Shown: piece by piece, positions 55,590 to 64,000 of the stretch | How the letters are laid out: each line of letters begins with the position of its first letter | How positions within the stretch are numbered: the first letter of the stretch is position 1 | DNA from: Streptomyces sp. NBC_00878 | Lineage (GTDB): Bacteria > Actinomycetota > Actinomycetes > Streptomycetales > Streptomycetaceae | Assembly (NCBI RefSeq): GCF_026341515.1 | Contig: NZ_JAPEOK010000001.1 | Span: 2,170,001 to 2,234,000 of the forward strand | Direction: 5' to 3' | DNA length: 64,000 nt | The notes under the pieces: model-generated | Database searches by the model: none | What the model was told of the DNA's origin: nothing | What the model saw: the letters and a program-made list of their open reading frames with translations, nothing else | Position numbers and translations under genes: made by a program

Positions 55590-56597
55590 TCATGCGGTGC
55601 GCTCCAGTACCGCGTGATCGATCCGGTGGGCCAACTCCCGTCCGGACAACAGCCGTTCGGCCTCCTCCGTGACGGCGAGACCGAGCCGGGCCACCTCGTT
55701 GCCCTGCGAGCCCGCGAGATGCGGGGTGATGAACGCGTTCGGCAGGTCGAAGAGCGGCGAGTCGACGGGCAGCGGCTCCGGATCCGTCACGTCGAGGATC
55801 GCGCTGAGCCGGTTCGCACGCAGTTCGTCGACGAGGGCGTCGTGGTCGAGGAGGGCACCGCGGGCGGTGTTGATCAGCACGGATCCCGTGGGCATCAGGG
55901 CGAGTTCGCGGCGGCCGATCAGATGGTGGGTCTCCGGGGTCTGCGGGGCGTGGACGGTGACGATGTCACTGGTGCGCAGCAGGTCGTCGAGCGGCAGCAG
56001 GGGTACGCCGAGGGCGGCGGCCTCCGCCGCGTCGACGTACGGGTCGGCGAGGCCGGCCGTCAGGTCGAAGGGCCGCAGCAGTTCGATGAGGCGCCGGCCG
56101 ATCCGGGACGCTCCGACGACGCCCACGCGGCGGCCGAAGTTGCCGATGCCGGGCACGATCTCCCCGTAGGGGAAGGCGCGTTGGGTGCGGAAGCGGTCGC
56201 GGTGGGCGAAGAGGTCCTTGCCCGCCAGGAGGATCATCGCGAGCGTGTACTCGGCCACGGGGAGCGCGTTCGCGCCTGCCGCGGAGGAGACGGTGATGCC
56301 GCGCTCCCAGACCGCGGGCGAGATGAGGCCCTTGACGGAGCCCGCCGCGTGCAGGATCGCGCGCAGTCTGGGCGCGGCGTCCAGGACCGCCTCGTCGATA
56401 CGGGGGCAGCCCCAGCCGGTGATCAGGATCTCGGCCTCGGCGAGCACGGGCCGTACGCGTGGATCCGCGAAGTTCTCGACCGGCAGAGTGGGATCGATTT
56501 CTACCGTGTGGCCCAAGCGGGTCAGTACGTCCGACGGGAAGATCTGGGGCACGTTCTCGGGCGTCATGGCGAAAAGTGCGGTGGGGCGTGGGCGCAA
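55590..56597 (-). CDS. D-2-hydroxyacid dehydrogenase
   Basis: A 335-residue NAD(P)-dependent dehydrogenase. The nucleotide-binding loop is VGVVGASRIGRRLIELL near 158. Catalytic-region motifs are SDIVTVHAPQTPETHHLIG, LINTARGALLDHDAL with the Arg, VTDPEPLPVDSPLF with the Glu, and FITPHLAGSQ with the His. The substrate is unknown; by context it may handle a sugar-acid product. The TTG start at 56597 has GGAAGG nine bases upstream and keeps the family opening; ATG 56567 would shorten it. It is divergent from the alditol oxidase gene. Confidence 0.88.
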   Translation of the reverse strand: MRPRPTALFAMTPENVPQIFPSDVLTRLGHTVEIDPTLPVENFADPRVRPVLAEAEILITGWGCPRIDEAVLDAAPRLRAILHAAGSVKGLISPAVWERGITVSSAAGANALPVAEYTLAMILLAGKDLFAHRDRFRTQRAFPYGEIVPGIGNFGRRVGVVGASRIGRRLIELLRPFDLTAGLADPYVDAAEAAALGVPLLPLDDLLRTSDIVTVHAPQTPETHHLIGRRELALMPTGSVLINTARGALLDHDALVDELRANRLSAILDVTDPEPLPVDSPLFDLPNAFITPHLAGSQGNEVARLGLAVTEEAERLLSGRELAHRIDHAVLERTA

Positions 56598-56646
56598 GGT
56601 GGGCGACCTTCCGGAGGGGTTACTCGCTGTCGGGGACTCGTTTATA

Positions 56647-58000
<1,354 letters not shown>

Positions 58001-58222
58001 GGCGCTGAGTGAGTGAGGTGCCGGGTGGGTGAGGGGCGAGTGAGTGACGGGCGGGTGAGTGACGGCGGCTCGATCCGCACTCTGTCCGCCATGGGCTGCG
58101 CGGACTTTCCACAGCCCCTTTCCTAACCCCTTGTCGAACATCCCCGGGCGGTCATAGCCTTGCGCCGCGCCGGGGCCGTCGGGGACCGCCATGGCCCGGA
58201 GGGGACGAGGGGGACCATTCCG

Positions 58223-59488
58223 ATGAAGCGCACATCACGCGACATCCGCACCGCGAACCGCTATGGGGTGCTGCGCCAGATCATCGCCCACTCGCCGACG
58301 TCCCGCCAGGAGCTGGCCGCCGCCACGGGGCTGAGCCTCGCCACGATCGCCACGCTGGTCGGCGAGCTGCTCGACCTGGGGATGCTGACGGAGGTCGGGT
58401 TCGAGGACTCCGCCGGTGGCCGCCCGCGGGGCCTCGTGGCCGTCAACGCGTCGGGGGGCGCGCTGATCGGCGTCGACATCGCGGAGACGTACGTACGGGT
58501 CGAGCTGTTCGACCTGGCGCTGAACGTGCTGGCCCGTGCCGACGAGGACATGCGCCCCGGTGAGATCCGGCCGGAGCAGGTCGTCGGGCATGTCGCCTCG
58601 GCCGTCGGCTCGGTGGTCGCGCAAGCCGGTGTCGAGGGCGCCCGCGTCCTCGGGGTGGGGGTGAGCGCGCCGGGCCAGGTGGACCGGGAGGCCGGTGTCG
58701 CGGAGTACGCGCCGAACTGGGACTGGCACGACGTGCCGCTGCTCGACCTGCTCGCCGAGCACATCGCTTTCCCGCTGTACCTCGACAATCCGCTGCGTGC
58801 CTGTGCGGTCGCCGAGTTGTGGTTCGGGGCCGCGCGCGGACGGGGGGACGCCGTGGTGGTGAACCTCGGGACGGGTGTCGGGGCCGGGCTCGCGCTGGGC
58901 GGCGGGCTGCACCGGGGCGTCAGCAACAGCGCGGGCGAGTGGGGGCACACCACGCTCGTGCTGGACGGGCGGCCGTGCCACTGCGGCAACCACGGGTGCG
59001 TGGAGACGTATGTCGGGGCGCCCGGAATCATGCTGAACCTGCGGGAGTCGAGCCCCGACAGCCCGCTTCTGCACGCCGAGGACCAGACCGCGACGATCAA
59101 CGCGCTCGCCCGCGGGGTCGCCGAGCGGGACCCGGTGGCGATCCGGACGGTCCGGGACACCGCGCGCTATCTCGGCGCCGCCATCGCCGACCTGGTGAAC
59201 CTCCTGAACCCCGAGGTGATCGTGCTCAGCAGCTGGGTCGCGGCCACGCTCGGCGAACCGCTGCTGCACGAGGTGCGCGAGGCCGTGGCCCGGCACGCGC
59301 TGAAACGCCCGCTGGCCGGCACCGAGATCGTCCTCTCTCCCATTCCGACCGACCCCGTGTGCCTGGGCGCGGCGACGTTCGCGCTGGAAGGGGCCCTGAT
59401 CTCGGTGGGCCCGAAACCCACGGGCGGCAGGGCCGCCGCGCCACGTCGCGTCGCCCCCGCGAGGAGCCGTACGGCACCGCCTGTGTGA
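58223..59488 (+). CDS. ROK-family transcriptional regulator
   Basis: A 421-residue protein. An N-terminal winged helix (SRQELAAATGLSLATIATLVGELLDLG) is joined to a sugar-kinase-like ROK domain: ALIGVDIAETYVRVELFD, VLGVGVSAPGQVD, VNLGTGVGAGLALGG, and the zinc motif CHCGNHGCVETY near 252. NagC/XylR-type ROK proteins repress sugar genes until they bind the sugar. The transporter operon starts 154 bp downstream, and a four-part dyad lies between them (59532-59579), so it likely controls that operon. ATG 58223 follows GAGGGGG. Confidence 0.93.
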   Translation: MKRTSRDIRTANRYGVLRQIIAHSPTSRQELAAATGLSLATIATLVGELLDLGMLTEVGFEDSAGGRPRGLVAVNASGGALIGVDIAETYVRVELFDLALNVLARADEDMRPGEIRPEQVVGHVASAVGSVVAQAGVEGARVLGVGVSAPGQVDREAGVAEYAPNWDWHDVPLLDLLAEHIAFPLYLDNPLRACAVAELWFGAARGRGDAVVVNLGTGVGAGLALGGGLHRGVSNSAGEWGHTTLVLDGRPCHCGNHGCVETYVGAPGIMLNLRESSPDSPLLHAEDQTATINALARGVAERDPVAIRTVRDTARYLGAAIADLVNLLNPEVIVLSSWVAATLGEPLLHEVREAVARHALKRPLAGTEIVLSPIPTDPVCLGAATFALEGALISVGPKPTGGRAAAPRRVAPARSRTAPPV

Positions 59489-59531
59489 CGTCGACAAACC
59501 CTCACGTCCGGTATCCCGGACGCTCCGCAAC

Positions 59532-59579
59532 GCTTCGAACAGGCTTCGTCCAACCCCTTGCCGAAGCATTGGCCGAAGG
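59532..59579. promoter_or_regulatory. nested dyad of four CTTCG/CGAAG half-sites before the ABC transporter operon
   Basis: GCTTCG at 59532-59537 and 59543-59548 mirrors CGAAGC at 59562-59567 and CGAAGG at 59574-59579 around a centre near 59555. It lies 60 bp upstream of the solute-binding protein gene and just after the ROK gene, a natural place for its operator. Confidence 0.5.
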
Positions 59580-59641
59580 TTAACGTCCCGCACCGCACAG
59601 CGATTTCGAGCCGCAGCCGTACTCGAGACAAGGACGTCAGA

Positions 59642-60907
59642 ATGTCGGCACTGAGCAACAGCAACTGGGACCGTCGATCCGTACTGCGAGCGGCGGCGGG
59701 GCTGGCCGCGCTGGGTCCGCTGGCCGCCTGCGGCGGCAACACCGGCCGCGAGGGCGGCGGCAGTTCGGGCAAGGGCCTGGTGCAGTACTTCCACGCGTAC
59801 GGCGAGGCCGGGACTCAGGAAGCCATCAAGCGGTACGCGAAGGCCTACGACGAGGCCCGCGTGACGACCCAGTGGATCACCGGCACCAACTTCGAGAGCA
59901 AGCTGTTCTCGTCTCTGCTGACCGACAACGCACCGGACGTCTTCGAGTTCCACCCTCAGCTGCAGTTGATCAAGAGCGGTCAGGTGGCGCCGCTGGACGA
60001 CATCATCAACCCGGTCAAGGACGACTTCAATCCGGCCGACATCGCGTCGCACACGGTCGACGGCAAGGTCTACGGCGTCCGGATGATCGACGACCCGCAG
60101 TTCTTCTTCTACCGCAAGTCGATGCTGGAGAAGGCCGGCGTGGAGGTACCGCAGACCCTCGAAGAGCTTGCGGAGGCCGCGGCCAAGCTCACCACCGACA
60201 AGGTCAAGGGTCTGTTCATCGGCAACAACATGGTGTCGACCAACTACGCCCTGGTCTGGGCAGCCGGCGCCGACCAGCTCAACGACAAGAACGAGATCGC
60301 GTACCACACCGACGAGGTGGCCGAGGCGCTGAAGGTCTACCGCAAGATGTTCACCAGCGGCCATCTGCTGCTGGACGCCCCCGCCGACTACTGGGACCCC
60401 TCGGCCCTGGTCCAGGGCCTCACCGCGATCCAGTGGTGCGGTATGTGGGCCATGCCCGTGATGCAGAAGGCCCTCGGCGACGACCTCGGCATATTCCCCT
60501 TCCCTTCGGCCGCCTCCGGTGCCAAGCCCGCGGTCTACAACGGCGGCTGGTCCATGTTCGTCAACGCCAAGGGCAAGAACGTCGACCTGGCCAAGGAGTA
60601 CGTGAAGTGGCTCTGGATCGACGAGAAGAAGTACCAGGAGGACTGGGCGCTCAGCTACGGCTTCCACATCCCGCCGCGCACATCCATCGCCGAGTCCGCG
60701 ACCAAGCTGAAGTCCGGCCTGCCCGCTGAGGGCGTCAAGCTCTTCACCGACTACGGGCGCTTCGACAACATCTCCTGGACCCAGGCGATGATCACCGCCT
60801 TCGAGGAAGTGATCGCCAACTCGGTCCGCAAGGGCACGAACCCGGAGAAGGCTCTCGACGCCGCGGACACGAAGGTCAACCGCGAGCTCAAGAAGCTCTT
60901 CGGATAG
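59642..60907 (+). CDS. sugar ABC transporter solute-binding lipoprotein (Tat type)
   Basis: A 421-residue protein. A twin-Arg lipoprotein signal (DRRSVLRAAAGLAALGPLAACGG; lipobox Cys near 30) places it outside, anchored to the membrane. The mature part is a family 1 type binding protein (FFYRKSMLEKAGVEVPQTLEEL; AAGADQLNDKNEIAYHTDEVAEALKVYRKM; YNGGWSMFVNAKGKN). It captures an oligosaccharide, by context a galactoside. ATG 59642 follows AAGGACG. It is the first gene of an operon with two permeases and a beta-galactosidase; the ATPase is not local, so it probably uses a shared MsiK-type ATPase. Confidence 0.92.
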   Translation: MSALSNSNWDRRSVLRAAAGLAALGPLAACGGNTGREGGGSSGKGLVQYFHAYGEAGTQEAIKRYAKAYDEARVTTQWITGTNFESKLFSSLLTDNAPDVFEFHPQLQLIKSGQVAPLDDIINPVKDDFNPADIASHTVDGKVYGVRMIDDPQFFFYRKSMLEKAGVEVPQTLEELAEAAAKLTTDKVKGLFIGNNMVSTNYALVWAAGADQLNDKNEIAYHTDEVAEALKVYRKMFTSGHLLLDAPADYWDPSALVQGLTAIQWCGMWAMPVMQKALGDDLGIFPFPSAASGAKPAVYNGGWSMFVNAKGKNVDLAKEYVKWLWIDEKKYQEDWALSYGFHIPPRTSIAESATKLKSGLPAEGVKLFTDYGRFDNISWTQAMITAFEEVIANSVRKGTNPEKALDAADTKVNRELKKLFG

Positions 60908-60927
60908 GCCGACGGACAGGTAGCGAC

Positions 60928-61890
60928 ATGTCGACGACCACGACGCGCGACGCCACGCGCCCCGGCCCGGCCAAGGTCTCCAAGGCCAGGCCGCGGCGGG
61001 GCCTGCGGGGCAGCACGTTCAACTTCTGGCTCTTCACCGGCCCGTTCCTCATCGGCCTGGTGATCTTCGTCTACATCCCCATCGGGTGGAGCGCCTGGCT
61101 CAGCTTCTTCGAGGCGCGCTACACCGTCACACCCGACAAGTTCGTCGGCTTCGAGAACTACAAGCTGATGCTGACGAACGGCGACTTCACCGGCTCGCTC
61201 GTCACCTTCACCGTCTTCGCCGTGATCATCGTGCCGGTCACCTGGGCGCTGTCGCTCGGTCTGGCGCTGATGGTGCACCGGCTGCGCTTCATGAAGGCGT
61301 TCTTCCGGTCCGTCTTCTTCCTGCCGACGGCGTGCAGCTTCGTCGCCGCCTCGCTCATCTGGAAGATGTCCATCTTCAGCGGTGTCCGCTTCGGCATGAT
61401 GAACACCGTCATCGGCTGGTTCGGGTTCGAGAACGTCGCCTGGCTGGCCAACCCGAATCCGCCCTGGTACTGGCTGGTCATCGTCACCGTACGGCTGTGG
61501 CTCCAGGCGGGCTTCTACATGATCCTTTTCCTGGCGGCCCTGCAGAACATCCCGCCGGAGCTGTACGAGGCCGCCGCCATCGACGGTGCCAAGCCGGGCT
61601 GGCAGACCTTCCGCCACATCACGCTGCCCCAGCTGCGGGCCACGTCGACGGCCGTGATCCTCCTGCTGCTCGTGGCCGCGTACCAGGCGTTCGACGAGTT
61701 CTTCAACCTCCTCGCCAAGTCGACCTGGGGCCGCCCGCCCCTGGTCGAGCTGTACTACACAGCCCTCGGCGACGACCAGGACTACGGCGCCGGCAGTGCG
61801 GGCGCGGTCATCCTGACCCTGCTGATCTGCACGGTGACACTGCTCCAGGGCAGGTTCATGGGCTTCGGCAGGGGGGAGGAGGCCAAGTGA
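60928..61890 (+). CDS. sugar ABC transporter permease, MalF type
   Basis: A 320-residue protein with six membrane helices after a basic N-terminus (FNFWLFTGPFLIGLVIFVYIPIGWSAWLSFFEA first). The EAA loop that meets the ATPase is YEAAAIDGAKPGWQTFRHITLP near 213. It pairs with the next gene product. It starts 20 bp after the binding protein stop and ends with a GTGA overlap to the next gene. Confidence 0.94.
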   Translation: MSTTTTRDATRPGPAKVSKARPRRGLRGSTFNFWLFTGPFLIGLVIFVYIPIGWSAWLSFFEARYTVTPDKFVGFENYKLMLTNGDFTGSLVTFTVFAVIIVPVTWALSLGLALMVHRLRFMKAFFRSVFFLPTACSFVAASLIWKMSIFSGVRFGMMNTVIGWFGFENVAWLANPNPPWYWLVIVTVRLWLQAGFYMILFLAALQNIPPELYEAAAIDGAKPGWQTFRHITLPQLRATSTAVILLLLVAAYQAFDEFFNLLAKSTWGRPPLVELYYTALGDDQDYGAGSAGAVILTLLICTVTLLQGRFMGFGRGEEAK

Positions 61891-62792
61891 CGACCACCAC
61901 CGACGTACGCGACACGGTCGAGGCAGGCGCCGCACGCAAGACGCGTGACCCGCGCAGGAAGCGGGGCCGCGGCGTGTTCAGCAGCGCCGGGCTCTACTTC
62001 GCCACCGCCGTCTGCGCACTGCTCTTCCTCGTCCCCTTCTATCTGATCGTCCGCAACGCCCTGTCCACGGACGCCGAGATCACCGGCGAGAACTGGAAGT
62101 GGTTCCCGACCGACATCCAGTGGGGCAACGTCTCCGAGCTGTTCGACGACCCGACGGTCCCGTTCGCCCAGTCCCTGTGGAACTCGACGGTCGTCGGCGT
62201 CCTGCACACCATCGGCACGCTGCTGGTCTGCTCGCTCGCCGGCTACGGCCTCGCCCGCATCCCGTACAAGCACGCCAACAAGATCTTCTACGCGGTCCTG
62301 GTGACCCTGATGGTCCCGGCCGCCGTCACCTTCGTACCGAGCTTCGTGCTGGTCTCGTCGCTCGGCTGGGTATCGAGTATGCAAGGTCTCATCGTTCCGG
62401 GGCTCTTCAGTGGTTTCACCTGCTTCCTGTTCCGGCAGTACTTCCTGGGGTTCCCCAAAGAGCTGGAGGAGGCGGCGCGTGTGGACGGGCTCGGCTACTG
62501 GGGTGCGTACTGGCGCATCGTCGTGCCCAACTCGCTGAACTTCTTCGCCGCGATCGCGACGATCACCTTCATCAGCGGCTGGAACGCCTTCCTGTGGCCG
62601 CTGGTCATCGGCCAGGACCAGGAGGCATGGACCGTGCAGGTCGCGCTCTCCTCGTACATGACCAACCAGACGGTCAATTTCCACCTGATCTTCATGGCCA
62701 CCGCCATCTCGATCCTGCCCCTGGTGCTCGTCTTCCTGTTCCTCCAGCGCTGGCTGGTGCAGGGGGTCGCGCAGACCGGCATCAAGGGCTGA
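61887..62792 (+). CDS. sugar ABC transporter permease, MalG type
   Basis: A 301-residue protein with six helices. It has LYFATAVCALLFLVPFYLIVRNALS at the start and the EAA loop EEAARVDGLGYWGAYWRIVVP near 193. GTG 61887 overlaps the TGA of the MalF-type gene and has GGGGGGAGGAGG before it, so translation is coupled. It completes the membrane channel. Confidence 0.94.
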   Translation: MTTTTDVRDTVEAGAARKTRDPRRKRGRGVFSSAGLYFATAVCALLFLVPFYLIVRNALSTDAEITGENWKWFPTDIQWGNVSELFDDPTVPFAQSLWNSTVVGVLHTIGTLLVCSLAGYGLARIPYKHANKIFYAVLVTLMVPAAVTFVPSFVLVSSLGWVSSMQGLIVPGLFSGFTCFLFRQYFLGFPKELEEAARVDGLGYWGAYWRIVVPNSLNFFAAIATITFISGWNAFLWPLVIGQDQEAWTVQVALSSYMTNQTVNFHLIFMATAISILPLVLVFLFLQRWLVQGVAQTGIKG

Positions 62793-62804
62793 GCTAGGAG
62801 AACG

Positions 62805-64000
62805 ATGTCTTTCCGCACCACCCATTCCGTCGGCATCGACATCGACTACGTCGAGGACGTCTCACCCGGGAGCGGCGCGCTGCCGCCCCGGGCGTGGTAC
62901 GCCTCCTCGGACGCCGAGTCCCTCTCTCTGAACGGCAGTTGGCGTTTCCGGCTCGCCGCGACGGCCGACGCCGAGGACGAATCGTTCGCGGCGGAGGGAT
63001 TCGACGCCGGGGACTGGCCCGAGGTGCGGGTCCCCGGGCACTGGGTCCTCCAGGGCGACGAGGGCTTCGGAGCGCCGATCTACACCAACCACCTCTATCC
63101 GTTCCCGGTCGATCCGCCGCGGGTGCCGACGGAGAACCCGACCGGCGACCATCTGCGGGTCTTCGACCTGCCGGACGGCTGGCCCGCGGACGGTGGGGCC
63201 GTGCTCCGTTTCGACGGGGTGGAGTCGTGTGCCCGGGTGTGGCTGAACGGGACGGACATCGGTAACTTCAAAGGGTCCCGGCTGGCGCACGAGTTCGCGG
63301 TCGGGCACCTCCTCAAGCCGTCCGGGAACGTGCTCGCCGTCCGGGTGCACCAGTGGTCGGCGGGCTCGTACCTGGAGGACCAGGACCAGTGGTGGCTGCC
63401 CGGCATATTCCGTGACGTCACCCTGCTGCACCGGCCGGCGGGCAGCGTGCTCGACTTCTTCGTGCACGCCTCGTACGACCATCTCGAAGGGCTCGGGACC
63501 CTGCGTGTCGACTCCGACGTCGACGGGCGCGTGAGCGTTCCCGAGCTCGACATCGATGTCGCGACCGGCGAGTCCGTGACCGTGCCGGTCCGGCCGTGGA
63601 CCGCGGAGACGCCCCGGCTGTACGACGGGACGCTGGTCACCGAGGGCGAGCGGGTGCCGCTCAGGATCGGTTTCCGTACGGTCGTGCTGGCGGACGGCCT
63701 GATCAAGGTGAACGGCACGGCGGTCCTGTTCAAGGGCGTCAACCGGCACGAGTGGCACCCCGAGCACGGCCGCGCCCTGGACCTGGAGACCATGCGCGAG
63801 GACGTGCTGCTGATGAAGCGGCACAACATCAACGCCGTGCGCACCTCCCACTATCCGCCGCACCCGGCCTTCCTCGACCTGTGCGACGAGTACGGGCTGT
63901 GGGTCATCGACGAGTGCGACCTGGAGACCCACGGCTTCACCGAGCAGGCCTGGCGGGACAACCCGGTGGACGACGACCGCTGGACACCGGCGCTCCTCGA
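62805..64000 (+). CDS. glycoside hydrolase family 2 beta-galactosidase, 5' part
   Basis: 398 codons are visible and the gene runs off the window. The sugar-binding domain (SLNGSWRFRLAATAD; VPGHWVLQGDEGFGAPIYTN) and the sandwich domain precede the barrel. The barrel opens with LFKGVNRHEWHPEHGRALDLETMREDVLLMKRHNINAVRTSHYPPHP. DECDLETHG holds the metal-binding Glu and His known in LacZ. The acid/base and nucleophile Glu lie beyond the end. There is no signal peptide, so it acts inside on the imported sugar. ATG 62805 follows TAGGAG, 12 bp after the permease. Confidence 0.92.
   Translation, partial: MSFRTTHSVGIDIDYVEDVSPGSGALPPRAWYASSDAESLSLNGSWRFRLAATADAEDESFAAEGFDAGDWPEVRVPGHWVLQGDEGFGAPIYTNHLYPFPVDPPRVPTENPTGDHLRVFDLPDGWPADGGAVLRFDGVESCARVWLNGTDIGNFKGSRLAHEFAVGHLLKPSGNVLAVRVHQWSAGSYLEDQDQWWLPGIFRDVTLLHRPAGSVLDFFVHASYDHLEGLGTLRVDSDVDGRVSVPELDIDVATGESVTVPVRPWTAETPRLYDGTLVTEGERVPLRIGFRTVVLADGLIKVNGTAVLFKGVNRHEWHPEHGRALDLETMREDVLLMKRHNINAVRTSHYPPHPAFLDLCDEYGLWVIDECDLETHGFTEQAWRDNPVDDDRWTPALL

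Noticed and set aside
58235..60667. An 810-codon minus-strand open frame
   Set aside because: It is opposite the ROK and solute-binding protein genes, both of which have complete motifs and ribosome sites.

Overview
The window is chromosomal DNA of a high-GC actinomycete, almost certainly a Streptomyces. Codon third positions are nearly all G or C. GTG and TTG starts and GTGA stop/start overlaps are common. The families are typical of the genus: AfsR-like regulators, ROK and LacI sugar regulators, DUF4913, an SCO6880-type protein, and the short dispersed repeats found between Streptomyces genes. No rRNA, tRNA or CRISPR array was recognised.

Layout. 0-11.2 kb is a signalling block: an anti-sigma-type ATPase, a secreted beta-lactamase-like protein, a membrane Ser/Thr kinase with an outside lytic-transglycosylase-like domain, an FHA protein, a secreted sensor-like protein, a membrane-anchored XRE protein and a PP2C phosphatase. 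A 162-bp TA-flanked MITE lies upstream of the kinase. 11.7-19.1 kb is mostly ordinary: a LuxR-type regulator, DUF456, GDSL hydrolase, PPOX protein, an ogt/ada-alkA repair pair, a repeat-rich spacer, and rsgA behind a candidate 22-codon leader ORF. 19.2-34.9 kb is accessory: a membrane ChW-type protein, an AfsR-like regulator, an island of effector-like genes (an aldo-keto-reductase-like and a glycosyltransferase-like protein with disordered tails, DUF4913 and unknowns), an NlpC/P60 hydrolase and several membrane proteins. 35.6-36.1 kb holds a decayed transposase. 36.2-47.3 kb encodes a type IV secretion-like machine: coupling ATPase, VirB4-type ATPase, SCO6880 protein, VirB6/TrbL, VirB8-like protein, two small pilin-like proteins and a P-loop-like protein on the minus strand, with a membrane lytic transglycosylase and a partner protein divergently on the plus strand. 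No relaxase was seen. 47.5-52.7 kb holds an ECF sigma factor, a second AfsR-like regulator, and a sigma/anti-sigma-like membrane protein ending in a cellulose-binding module. 53.0-54.4 kb is a radical SAM gene. 54.5-64.0 kb is carbohydrate metabolism: LacI and ROK regulators, a D-2-hydroxyacid dehydrogenase, an alditol oxidase, a sugar ABC transporter and a GH2 beta-galactosidase cut by the window end.

Main result. A bipartite motif, ACAACGG-N16-GGTTCA, occurs seven times exactly and about three times in degraded form between 21.0 and 45.6 kb. It lies at divergent gene starts and points at the effector-like genes, the NlpC/P60 gene, the DUF3592/DUF418 operon and the secretion-linked lytic transglycosylase. 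It looks like an ECF-type promoter, and an ECF sigma gene lies 1.9 kb past the last site. I infer a co-regulated system: a relaxase-less type IV-like apparatus, cell-wall hydrolases and candidate exported proteins.
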